The position numbers and the translations under genes are program-made. A DNA stretch of 9,339 nucleotides from assembly GCA_028288395.1 (NCBI GenBank), contig JAQBNV010000103.1:1-9339 (forward strand), written 5' to 3'. Origin of the DNA: Adhaeribacter sp. (GTDB lineage Bacteria > Bacteroidota > Bacteroidia > Cytophagales > Hymenobacteraceae). Shown here piece after piece: positions 1 through 6,222 of the stretch; the stretch's first letter is position 1, and each line of letters opens with the position of its first letter. The notes below the pieces were generated by a model. The model was not told the DNA's origin. It did no database searches and saw only the letters and a list, made by a program, of their open reading frames with translations.

Positions 1-708
1 TTGCGCAAAGTGCTGGCATCGCGCATTACCATTGCCGAGGCCGCCCGGATTGGTGGTACGGAGGTAGAAGTGTTTTTCGAAAAGTTAAAAGTTTTAGGTT
101 TTGTTTCTGATAGGGCAGGCGTGGCTGCCAATATACCGGCGGCCACTCCCCAGCCCGATTTACCGCCCGTAGGGCTTACCTTAGATGTGCGGGAAACCTT
201 GCAGCAAGGGCACGACCCATTTAAGGAAATAATGGCTGCTGCCGAAAAACTCCCCCTAAACCAGAGCCTGTTAATTGTGAATACTTTTGAACCTATACCG
301 CTGTATGCTTTACTCCGGAAAAAAGGTTTTGCTTATTACACCTGTCAGCCCGAAACTAATCGGGTATACACCTATTTTTACCGGATCGGCCCGGCGGTGG
401 TAGTAAATGATGAACAGGACCAGAGCCCGGTTACTTCTTTTGCAAGCCTGCGGCAACAGTATCAAAATAACCTGGTAGAAATTGATGTGCGCCACCTGGA
501 AATGCCCTTGCCCATGATGACTATCCTGGAAACGCTTCCCCAGCTAAAACCGGACCAAGCATTGCTGGTGTATCACCGGCGGGTGCCCCAATATTTATTG
601 CCGCAGTTAGCCGAAAGGGGTTTTGGTTTTGCCACTGAAGCGCCTGCTCCCGATGAAGTTCGCCTGCTCATTTATAAAATTAACGGCCATGGATCTGCTA
701 ACAGCTAA
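1..708 (+). CDS. DUF1858-DUF2249-DUF2249 protein, 5' end outside the window
   Basis: The gene is cut by the window edge: the reading frame is open from base 1, and the first visible residues (RKVLASRITIAEAARIGG) match the end of a DUF1858 domain, so the TTG at base 1 is unlikely to be the true start. Two DUF2249 domains follow, at about visible residues 60-128 (beginning LDVRETL) and 160-226 (beginning IDVRHLE). DUF2249 has a TusA/SirA-like alpha/beta fold and occurs in Bacteroidota beside heme-copper-like proteins, Rrf2 regulators and DUF59 proteins, often in nitrogen-oxide clusters; no reaction has been firmly assigned. There is no signal peptide in the visible part, so it is probably cytoplasmic. 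Its last 20 bases overlap the next gene, which implies translational coupling. The domain calls are firm and the role is inferred from neighbours. Confidence 0.85.
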   Translation: MRKVLASRITIAEAARIGGTEVEVFFEKLKVLGFVSDRAGVAANIPAATPQPDLPPVGLTLDVRETLQQGHDPFKEIMAAAEKLPLNQSLLIVNTFEPIPLYALLRKKGFAYYTCQPETNRVYTYFYRIGPAVVVNDEQDQSPVTSFASLRQQYQNNLVEIDVRHLEMPLPMMTILETLPQLKPDQALLVYHRRVPQYLLPQLAERGFGFATEAPAPDEVRLLIYKINGHGSANS

Positions 709-1960
709 GCCTACCGCCAAAGAAGTAGTATTGCCGCATTTTGCTTTCGCAGCCATCTCTTTCCTGGTGCTGGCTATATTATTATTCTTTTCCGACGATG
801 CCCTGATTGGTCATTATTTCCATCCCAAATTGCTGACCCTTACGCATGTGGCGGTGCTGGGCTGGGCTACCATGATTATTTTTGGGTCATTGTACCAGTT
901 GTTACCGGTAATATTGCAGGTACCTTTATATAGTAGTAAACTGGCTTTGTTTACTTTTGGGTTTTTAGGTGCCGGTACTATCTTGCTCGCTTATGCCTTC
1001 TGGACTTTTTCGGTGGGGTTGCCCTTGCACGTAGCTTCCTGCTTTTTGGTAATAGCATTTGTGCTTTTTAACATCAATCTTTTTTTAACCGTGCGCCAAA
1101 CCAAAACCTGGACCATTGAGGCCGATTTTATTACCACTTCGGGTATCTGGCTGCTTATTACCGGCATTATTGGTTTATTAATGGCTTTTAATTTTTCTTA
1201 CCCATTTCTAAAAGAAGCACACCTGCATTATTTAAAACTTCACGCGCACGTGGGTATGGCCGGCTGGTTTTTGTTACTGATTATAGGGGTTGGTTCTAAA
1301 TTATTGCCCATGTTCCTGCTTTCGCACCAACTGCCAAATAAATTACTCTCCTTTAGTTATTATCTTATAAACCTTGGTTTATTGTTATTTACCATCGACC
1401 ATGTTTTCTGGCACACTGCTTACCATCTGATTTATGGCTTGGCAGTAGGGGCGGGTATGTTGTTATTTGTGGTATTTGTTATTCAGGCTTACCGCCACCG
1501 GGTTCGCAAAATCCAGGATGCCGGTATGCAGCAATCTTTAGTGGCCATAGGGCTGATGGTGTTACCAGTACTACTGGTGGTAGGGGTAAGCGAACAAATT
1601 GCTATGCCCGAAAAAATTCGTTTACAACTATATCTCGTTTATGGGATTTCTATTTTCATGGGTTTTATCTCGGCCCTTATTTTGGGCCAGACTTATAAAA
1701 CCCTGCCTTTTATTGTGTGGATGCACCGCTATCAGCACCTGGTAGGTAAAGTACCGGTTCCGCAGCCCAAAGACTTGTACCGGGAGCAATGGGTACATTA
1801 CCAGAATATTAGTTATTCGTTGGGTTTTATAGTTTTATTGGCGGGAGTTGCCCTGGCGCAACCCTGGCTCCTGAAAGCCGGCAGCAGTCTGTTCCTGCTC
1901 ACTGCCCTTATCTATGTGTTTAATGTATTTAGTTTATTAGGGAAAGCCCTGCAAAAGTAA
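689..1960 (+). CDS. 12-helix heme-copper subunit I-like / NnrS-like membrane protein
   Basis: A 423-residue polytopic inner-membrane protein with about 12 hydrophobic helices. The start chosen is ATG 689, just before the first helix; an upstream ATG at 623 would add 22 residues and an 86 bp overlap with the preceding gene. Recognisable motifs are LTHVAVLGW (His53) followed by a Gly-Ser-Leu-Tyr-Gln-Leu-Leu-Pro helix, a His-rich segment at 178-187 ending HAHVGMAGW (His185, His187), KLLPMFLLSH to His213, and a GQTYKTLPFIVW loop near 333-344. These resemble Bacteroidota proteins annotated as cytochrome c oxidase subunit I-like or NnrS-like and suggest heme or metal binding. No adjacent His-His pair typical of CuB ligands is visible, so it need not be a real oxidase. 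Its place between a DUF2249 and a DUF59 protein suggests a role in nitrogen-oxide or redox stress (inference). Confidence 0.82.
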   Translation: MDLLTAKPTAKEVVLPHFAFAAISFLVLAILLFFSDDALIGHYFHPKLLTLTHVAVLGWATMIIFGSLYQLLPVILQVPLYSSKLALFTFGFLGAGTILLAYAFWTFSVGLPLHVASCFLVIAFVLFNINLFLTVRQTKTWTIEADFITTSGIWLLITGIIGLLMAFNFSYPFLKEAHLHYLKLHAHVGMAGWFLLLIIGVGSKLLPMFLLSHQLPNKLLSFSYYLINLGLLLFTIDHVFWHTAYHLIYGLAVGAGMLLFVVFVIQAYRHRVRKIQDAGMQQSLVAIGLMVLPVLLVVGVSEQIAMPEKIRLQLYLVYGISIFMGFISALILGQTYKTLPFIVWMHRYQHLVGKVPVPQPKDLYREQWVHYQNISYSLGFIVLLAGVALAQPWLLKAGSSLFLLTALIYVFNVFSLLGKALQK

Positions 1961-1980
1961 TTTAGAAAGGAATGCGTATC

Positions 1981-2346
1981 ATGGCGGCAGAAGCTAATTT
2001 TGGAGAACATATTTACGAACTCTTAAAGCAGGTTATTGACCCCGAAATCGGGTTAAATATTGTTGATTTGGGCTTGGTATACCAGGTGTCTTTATCCGAC
2101 GATAAAACCATTAATATAAGTATGACACTAACTACCCCGGGTTGCCCAATGGGGCAGGTAATTACGGGCTCGGTTACCAATGTGCTCCAAAAACATTATC
2201 CTGATTATGAAATTAAAGTTGAATTAGTGTGGATTCCGATGTGGGATTCCGATATGATTTCAGAAGCTGGGCAAGCCCAGTTAAATGGCGGATACCAGCC
2301 CCAGCACCGAGACCATGGCCAAAGCCTCTGGGATCGTTTCTTCTAA
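1981..2346 (+). CDS. SufT/MIP18-type (DUF59) Fe-S cluster assembly factor
   Basis: A 121-residue protein covering a full MIP18/DUF59 domain. It has the DPEIGLNIVDLGLV motif at residues 20-33 and TPGCPM at 52-57, whose Cys55 is the conserved reactive or metal-binding cysteine, followed by an alpha/beta core ending in VWIPMWDSDMISEAG. Members (SufT, PaaD, the N-terminal part of ApbC) help mature Fe-S proteins. The gene lies 20 bp after the membrane protein and is probably cotranscribed with it. ATG 1981 is preferred because AAAGGA at 1966-1971 sits 9 bases upstream; an in-frame ATG at 1972 touches that sequence directly and would add only MRI. The polar Gln/His-rich tail after residue 100 is typical for small members of this family. 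A plausible job is supplying or repairing Fe-S clusters needed by this operon or by the Rrf2 sensor (inference). Confidence 0.88.
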   Translation: MAAEANFGEHIYELLKQVIDPEIGLNIVDLGLVYQVSLSDDKTINISMTLTTPGCPMGQVITGSVTNVLQKHYPDYEIKVELVWIPMWDSDMISEAGQAQLNGGYQPQHRDHGQSLWDRFF

Positions 2347-2350
2347 AAAC

Positions 2351-2380
2351 CAGGAGGTATAACCAAAAGTTATTCTCCTG
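2351..2380. promoter_or_regulatory. Inverted repeat after the DUF59 gene: terminator or Rrf2 operator
   Basis: CAGGAG at 2351-2356 pairs with CTCCTG at 2375-2380. After a small 2/1 internal bulge, ATAAC at 2359-2363 pairs with GTTAT at 2369-2373 around a five-base loop. This gives 11 paired bases beginning 4 bases after the DUF59 stop codon. No T-run follows, so it is a poor classical terminator. It sits directly upstream of a -7 box at 2384-2391, where the -33 region should be, so it could instead be the operator through which the Rrf2 protein controls its own gene. The pairing is seen directly; the function is inferred. Confidence 0.5.
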
Positions 2381-2383
2381 TAA

Positions 2384-2391
2384 TAACTTTG
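2384..2391 (+). promoter_or_regulatory. Candidate Bacteroidota -7 box for the Rrf2 gene
   Basis: TAACTTTG matches the TAnnTTTG consensus of the Bacteroidota primary sigma factor. It would start a transcript near 2396 with a leader of about 107 bases before the Rrf2 ATG. No clear TTG -33 element is present at the usual spacing; that position is occupied by the inverted repeat at 2351-2380. A second, weaker match (TACTTTTA) lies at 2424-2431. Confidence 0.4.
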
Positions 2392-2502
2392 TGTTCCGTT
2401 ACTGGTTAATAAAAACTACGGTATACTTTTAAGTTAGTAATAGTAAAAACAATATTTCACCGAAATGCCAGCCCGAATCTGGTAGCGTATTTCTAAACCT
2501 AT

Positions 2503-2988
2503 ATGTTAACCAAAACCTCAGAATATGCACTGCGCTCCATTGTTTATGTGGCCATGCAGGCGGCCGAAGATAAAAAGGTTGGTATTAAAGAAATTGCCAA
2601 GGAATTAGAATTGCCGCTGCATTTTATAGGTAAAATATTGCAAGACCTGGTTCGCAAAGGCATTATAGCTTCTGTTAAAGGGCCCAATGGGGGATTTTAC
2701 CTAAGCCGGTCAGCCGCTGATATTTCCATCATGGAGGTTGTACGGGTAATTGATGGGGTAGACTTTTTTAAGAGATGCGGGTTAGGATTAAAAAACTGCT
2801 CTGATACGCACCCCTGTCCATTGCATCAGGAATTTAAAAAATACCGTGACGGGTTAGCCGAATTATTCTCCACAAAAACTATTCAGAATTTGGTACTGAA
2901 TATACAAAGCGGTAAATCATTTATCCGCAACCGTAATGAAGGTGACAGTTTACCTTTTATAATAAATTCAGTTTCGGCTGGGTCGTAG
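2503..2988 (+). CDS. Rrf2-family Fe-S transcriptional regulator (NsrR/IscR-like)
   Basis: A 161-residue DNA-binding regulator. The N-terminal winged helix is clear: MLTKTSEYALRSIVYVA, the recognition region VGIKEIAKELELPLHFIGKI (27-46) and the wing SVKGPNGGFYLSR (57-69). The cluster-binding loop carries Cys92, Cys99 and Cys105 (RCGLGLKNC...CPLH), so it should hold a [2Fe-2S] or [4Fe-4S] cluster. Candidate fourth ligands are Glu7, at the position of Asp8 in Streptomyces NsrR, and His108, at the position of IscR His107; the sequence alone does not choose between them. Length is normal for the family. Placement after a heme-copper-like/DUF2249/DUF59 block suggests it senses NO, oxygen or Fe-S supply and controls that block. 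The gene probably has its own promoter in the 156 bp gap upstream. No Shine-Dalgarno sequence precedes the ATG. Confidence 0.92.
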   Translation: MLTKTSEYALRSIVYVAMQAAEDKKVGIKEIAKELELPLHFIGKILQDLVRKGIIASVKGPNGGFYLSRSAADISIMEVVRVIDGVDFFKRCGLGLKNCSDTHPCPLHQEFKKYRDGLAELFSTKTIQNLVLNIQSGKSFIRNRNEGDSLPFIINSVSAGS

Positions 2989-3124
2989 AAGGTTGCTTTT
3001 TTGTCTGTTGTAACAACTATAATCCAGGCATTAATAATCACTAACACCAGCTATTTTTTAAGGGTTTGTTAAAGTGCATCTGGGTTAATGTCCAATTCCG
3101 CAACGTTGGTTTAATTTCTCAGAA

Positions 3125-3167
3125 ATTAATTAAGGGCTCCTCTTCAATCCAGGAGCCCTTAATTAAT
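3125..3167. terminator. Bidirectional intrinsic terminator, perfect 17-bp stem
   Basis: ATTAATTAAGGGCTCCT (3125-3141) is followed by a nine-base loop (CTTCAATCC) and the exact reverse complement at 3151-3167. The stem has a GC-rich centre flanked by A/T tracts, so it can act on both strands. It lies between the + strand Rrf2 gene (ends 2988) and the convergent - strand small secreted protein gene (ends 3259), which fits a shared terminator. A smaller 8-bp hairpin at 3111-3129 (TTAATTTC/GAAATTAA) shares bases 3125-3129 with it. Confidence 0.85.
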
Positions 3168-3258
3168 CATTGTTATTTGATACTTCTAACGTTCAAGCCT
3201 AGATCCTGGCGGGCAATTGAATTAGAAGAACATTGGCAACAAACCAGGTTGACTTTTC

Positions 3259-3645
3259 TTACTTTGCTTTGGTTCCCTCCATATTGAACATATCCATAAT
3301 GCTGCCTTTTACATTGGTATCATCTTTCTTTTCTAAGTTCAGGTACACTTCCATCTGCTGCTCCGGGGCCATGAAATAGGCCGTCACCTTGTTATTGACA
3401 ACTTCAACCTTGGTAAAAGGATTTATTACTTTTTTGGTGGCTGCATCTACAATACCGCCGCTTAGTTTACCATCCTTCTTTTCAAACTGAAGAATCAAAT
3501 TTGTATCGCCATTAGGTAATCCAATTGCCTTCACATTCCAGGTGCCGACAAAATAATCTGCCGGGGCAGTTTGCGCCTGCAAATCAGAAGCAAAAAACAG
3601 CATTGATAAGAAGCTAAAAACGAAAAGAGCGCTTAACTTTTTCAT
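3259..3645 (-). CDS. Small secreted beta-rich protein of unknown function
   Basis: A 128-residue protein with a typical Sec signal peptide: MKK, a hydrophobic stretch to about residue 20, and a likely cleavage after LQAQ (residue 25). The mature part of about 100 residues begins near APADYFVGTWNVKA, with a lipocalin-like Gly-Thr-Trp at 34-36, then alternating beta-strand patterns (ILQFEKKDGKLSGGI, KVEVVNNKVTAYFMA, MEVYLNLEKK) and no cysteines. It looks like a small beta-barrel or beta-sandwich, but I do not recognise a characterised family. The start is ATG 3645; a TTG two codons upstream (3651) is less likely. It is divergent from the NUDIX regulator with paired dyads between them, so it may be a target of that regulator. 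It is transcribed alone and ends at the hairpin 3125-3167. Confidence 0.75.
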   Translation of the reverse strand: MKKLSALFVFSFLSMLFFASDLQAQTAPADYFVGTWNVKAIGLPNGDTNLILQFEKKDGKLSGGIVDAATKKVINPFTKVEVVNNKVTAYFMAPEQQMEVYLNLEKKDDTNVKGSIMDMFNMEGTKAK

Positions 3646-3723
3646 AAACAATAGGGGTATAAAGGTGGATTAATTAATATAAATTATAAAGAAATAACGT
3701 AATCGAAAAGGTACAAACAGGTA

Positions 3724-3743
3724 TTCTGTAAATTTTACGGATT
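3724..3743. promoter_or_regulatory. Distal dyad, candidate operator of the NUDIX regulator
   Basis: The core CTGTAAATTTTACGG is an imperfect palindrome (GTAAA/TTTAC). It matches the second site at 3766-3785 in 16 of 20 positions, and the centres are 42 bp apart, about four DNA turns. It lies 79 bp upstream of the - strand secreted protein start, so it could serve both divergent genes. Binding is inferred from repeat structure and position only. Confidence 0.45.
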
Positions 3744-3765
3744 AAAGGTAAACAACTTTTTTATA

Positions 3766-3785
3766 TTTCGTATATTTTACGGAAT
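3766..3785. promoter_or_regulatory. Proximal dyad, candidate operator of the NUDIX regulator
   Basis: The core CGTATATTTTACG is an imperfect dyad, with TTtCGTA facing TACGgAA across five bases. It ends 8 bases before the -7 box at 3794-3801, so a bound protein would cover the -33 region and repress the regulator's own gene. It shares TTTTACGGA with the distal site. The repeat is seen directly; autoregulation is inferred. Confidence 0.47.
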
Positions 3786-3793
3786 GATATTTT

Positions 3794-3801
3794 TATCTTT
3801 G
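3794..3801 (+). promoter_or_regulatory. Bacteroidota -7 box of the NUDIX regulator gene
   Basis: TATCTTTG is a full match to TAnnTTTG and ends 4 bases before the ATG at 3806. Transcription should begin at or within a few bases of the start codon, giving a leaderless or nearly leaderless mRNA. No good TTG -33 element is seen; the region is occupied by the dyad at 3766-3785. Confidence 0.6.
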
Positions 3802-3805
3802 TCTT

Positions 3806-4582
3806 ATGAATTCATTTGAAGAGGTTAACTACTTTGTCCAGAACGGCCACCAGGATTACCTGCCTCATATCAGCATTGACTGTGTCATTTTTGGCTATCA
3901 GCAGCAGCAGTTAAAAATTTTACTTCTTAAATGGAAAGGACTTAATGGATGGGGGCTGCCGGGAGGCTTTATCAAACGGCGGGAACCCCTAAGCGAGGCT
4001 GCCTACCGAATATTGCAGGAGAAAACCAGCCTGAATGATTTATTTTTGCAACAGTTTCATGTTTTCGGCGATTCTCCGTATCGAGTTGGGGAAAGAAGTA
4101 CCAGGGAGTTTACCGAAAAATTTGGCCTGGAAGTTCAAGCCGATAACTGGTTATTTGAGCGAACGCTGTCGATTGGTTATTTTGCCTTAATGGATCACGT
4201 GAAGGTGAACGTCCAGACAGACTTTTTTACCGATGATTACCAATGGTGGGATGCAAGTGATGTACCCCAACTTTTATTTGACCAGAATGAAGTGGTAGAG
4301 AAAGCTTTGTTAACCCTGCGGCTCCAGATTTATCACCAACCGATTGGCTATAACCTTTTACCCGAGAAATTTACGTTACCGGAAATTCACACCCTTTACG
4401 AAACCATTTTGGGGAAAGAACTGGACCAACGCAATTTTTCTAAAAAATTAATGGCGCTGGGTTTGATTCAAAAATTAAATGAACAACGGTCTATTGGGGC
4501 GCACCGGTCTCCTTTTTTGTATCAATTTGAAAAAGAAAAATATGAGCAGGCCTTAAAAGAAGGGATTGTGCATACTTATTAA
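3806..4582 (+). CDS. NUDIX-winged helix transcriptional regulator (NrtR/AraR type)
   Basis: A 258-residue cytoplasmic regulator. A NUDIX domain spans about residues 19-175: HISIDCVIFGY, then KILLLKWKG, then GWGLPGGFIKRREPLSEAA. A winged-helix domain of the NrtR C-terminal type covers about 177-245, with LPEIHTLYETILGK, FSKKLMALGLI and the wing near GAHRSPFLY. The NUDIX box (54-76) keeps Gly54, Glu60, Arg68 and Glu72 but reads RILQEKTSL where a hydrolase has REUxEExGU; loss of two acidic residues and the glycine predicts ligand sensing without hydrolysis. Relatives bind ADP-ribose (NrtR) or pentose-type ligands (AraR of Bacteroides). The start at 3806 is supported because the NUDIX fold begins soon after it and no other ATG fits. 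The gene is divergent from a secreted protein and lies near a SusCD locus, so sugar control is plausible; the ligand cannot be read from the sequence. Confidence 0.9.
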   Translation: MNSFEEVNYFVQNGHQDYLPHISIDCVIFGYQQQQLKILLLKWKGLNGWGLPGGFIKRREPLSEAAYRILQEKTSLNDLFLQQFHVFGDSPYRVGERSTREFTEKFGLEVQADNWLFERTLSIGYFALMDHVKVNVQTDFFTDDYQWWDASDVPQLLFDQNEVVEKALLTLRLQIYHQPIGYNLLPEKFTLPEIHTLYETILGKELDQRNFSKKLMALGLIQKLNEQRSIGAHRSPFLYQFEKEKYEQALKEGIVHTY

Positions 4583-5076
4583 TTCTTTTCTTTAGCTCCT
4601 TTTATTTTCCCGAAGACACGTAAGACTCACCTTGTACTGGATCTAGGAATGCTATAACGGAGAAAGAATTATCAAAGAAAGTGCCACAGCTTGGTTACGC
4701 CTTTAAGTTGTGGTTTGTAAATTTGGCCTTAAAGAAAAAGTGTAAAGGCTATCCCAAATAGTTATCTTTTCCTATAAACCCAATTAGGTTAATTAGAAGT
4801 AACTACAGGTACCTATTTTTAGGGAAATGTTTAAGTTGCTCCATAGTTAGTGCCGGTTATTGTATTTGTCCTGTGTGCAGTTGGTCCGAAGCTAATCCAG
4901 CTAATTACTTGGTCGTGAGGGGCAAGGAGTTTGTCAGGTGAAAACCACTTAGCTTTTTTTCCCTACTGCCACTTTCTTAATTTATACTGAAAAACATTCA
5001 CTTCTACTATCAGTTTTTACTATTGCTGAATTGTAAAATATTGTTAACCAATTATTTTAGATTAGATTTTACGATA
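4583..5076. other. Gene-free stretch with a possible decayed cysteine-rich frame
   Basis: About 490 bases between the convergent NUDIX regulator and sialidase-like gene, without an intact ORF, RNA gene or insertion sequence that I can recognise. On the + strand, the frame from 4624 to the TGA at 4939-4941 has only one internal stop (TAG at 4759-4761) and no plausible ATG. Its second half reads GKCLSCSIVSAGYCICPVC, then SWSEANPANYLVV, which loosely recalls the CPCC-type small cysteine-rich family (GxYxICPVCxWED). It may be a gene relic or chance. A short tandem AGCTAAT repeat (about 4890-4904) and an AGGTACCT palindrome (4806-4813) are also present. A TAnnTTTG match at 4718-4725 has no clear gene after it. 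Confidence 0.3.
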
Positions 5077-5089
5077 TTAAGGTAAAATC
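5065..5089 (-). terminator. Weak hairpin around the stop of the sialidase-like gene
   Basis: GATTTTAC at 5065-5072 is the exact reverse complement of GTAAAATC at 5082-5089, with a nine-base loop that contains the TAA stop codon (5077-5079) of the - strand gene. The stem is AT-rich, and no long T-run follows on the - strand, so termination would be weak. It may only be a 3'-end stability element. Confidence 0.35.
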
Positions 5090-6150
5090 ATTGCTACAAT
5101 CTTTCCCTTTGATTCCCACACACTTAATATTTTTTGATTGGCTAGGGCAGTTAACCGGGGATAGATACCAGTACCAATTATTTGGGACCCTAATTGGTTT
5201 GGGGTAAGTGCCATAATATTATCTCCTTGTTGCCAAACCAGGTAATTACCTTTAGTTGTTTTGGCTAAACTGCTGGCCCGGCCTTCTCCTAATTTTTGTT
5301 CTATAGCGCCCGGTTCTGCATAGTAAATATTGTTTTCCCGCCGCCAGGTAGTGCCCACTTTACCTGCTGCATCCATAGCAATGCTGCCACCATCCATGGG
5401 GCAACCTTTCAAGGTCCAGGTGCCCTTTCCTAATTTTTGCGCCGAACTGAAACTTTTACCACCATCTTTGGAATGAGCTAAGTACATATCGCGGTTGCCG
5501 CTTAATTCATTGCGGAACATGATATAAACATTGCCTTTCTGATCCGCCGTAATTGAAGGGCGGCAGCAAGGGCAGACGCTCCCTTCTGGTGACTTGTAAA
5601 CTAACGTACTTTTCGACCAGGTTTTGCCGCCATCGGGAGAAGTAGCACTAAATATATTATTCTTTTTATTTAGGCGCATATCTAACCACACCGCATAGAC
5701 GGTGTTTTCTTTACCCGGCGCTAACGCCACAAAACCCTCTTTCGCAGTGGTGTCACCTTTTAAAATGCTAACCGGTTCACGCCATTTAGTATCCCCATTT
5801 TTCAGCCGATAGGCCATGATTTTACCAGTATGTGCTGCTGCAGCAATTACAGTAAAATCTTTAGTAGTGGTAATTTGTGGCCCGCGGGTCATGCCTAAGG
5901 CTAGCTTGTCTTGATTAACAATGCGTTGCGGGATGGCAAAGGTTTTACCTTCATCTTTAGAATATGTATAAAATATTTCTTTATCCTGACCGAAAACTAC
6001 TCTTATAGTATTGGCTTTATCTACTGCGATGCCAGGTTGCTTGCCAAAAGTGCTGATAGTGGCAGGTGAATTATCAACCTTCAATTTAAACCCGGAATAT
6101 AATCCGGTTGTAAAAAGAAGAATACTAATAAGAATGATAGAATAGCGCAT
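5077..6150 (-). CDS. Secreted BNR/Asp-box (sialidase-like) beta-propeller with CPCC motif
   Basis: A 357-residue protein with an N-terminal hydrophobic segment (residues 3-20, IILISILLFTTG), a signal peptide or anchor. Three Asp-box repeats (SxDxGxTF/W) lie at 64-71 (SKDEGKTF), 171-178 (SPDGGKTW) and 227-234 (SKDGGKSF), typical of the sialidase-type six-bladed propeller. The N-terminal FRIP/YRIP motif and clear sialidase catalytic residues are not seen, so hydrolysis of sialic acid is not supported. The distinctive feature is VCPCCRPS at 192-199 (Cys193, 195, 196) together with KGCPMDGG at 248-255 (Cys250) and the RNELSGNRDMYLAHS segment. Four conserved-looking cysteines in an exported protein suggest a metal or disulfide site. 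It is the last gene of the SusC-SusD-DUF1080 run, 72 bp after the dehydrogenase remnant. Substrate and activity are unknown. Confidence 0.8.
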   Translation of the reverse strand: MRYSIILISILLFTTGLYSGFKLKVDNSPATISTFGKQPGIAVDKANTIRVVFGQDKEIFYTYSKDEGKTFAIPQRIVNQDKLALGMTRGPQITTTKDFTVIAAAAHTGKIMAYRLKNGDTKWREPVSILKGDTTAKEGFVALAPGKENTVYAVWLDMRLNKKNNIFSATSPDGGKTWSKSTLVYKSPEGSVCPCCRPSITADQKGNVYIMFRNELSGNRDMYLAHSKDGGKSFSSAQKLGKGTWTLKGCPMDGGSIAMDAAGKVGTTWRRENNIYYAEPGAIEQKLGEGRASSLAKTTKGNYLVWQQGDNIMALTPNQLGSQIIGTGIYPRLTALANQKILSVWESKGKIVAMILP

Positions 6151-6222
6151 GGTTGTATTTGTAAATCAATTCTTTAAATTAAGTGATTAAGAGGAATAAA
6201 TAAACAATTTTTTAGAAAGTGG

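Noticed and set aside
310..495. 61-codon - strand ORF inside the DUF2249 gene
   Set aside because: Antisense to a well-supported DUF2249 domain.
689..1960. Bona fide cytochrome c/cbb3 oxidase subunit I or NorB
   Set aside because: The His pattern lacks the adjacent His-His pair and the usual helix X His-x-His arrangement; only a distant relationship is claimed.
2229..2432. 67-codon + strand ORF overlapping the DUF59 gene end
   Set aside because: Out-of-frame shadow that continues across the hairpin and -7 box; no domain.
3066..3287. 73-codon + strand ORF
   Set aside because: It runs through the perfect terminator stem at 3125-3167 and into the end of the opposite gene, and its protein has no recognisable pattern.
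4718..4725. TAAATTTG promoter-like box in the gene-free stretch
   Set aside because: No well-placed -33 element and no clear gene or RNA downstream.
5077..6150. True exo-alpha-sialidase
   Set aside because: Only Asp boxes are seen; the FRIP motif and arginine triad pattern are not evident, so only the fold-level name is used.
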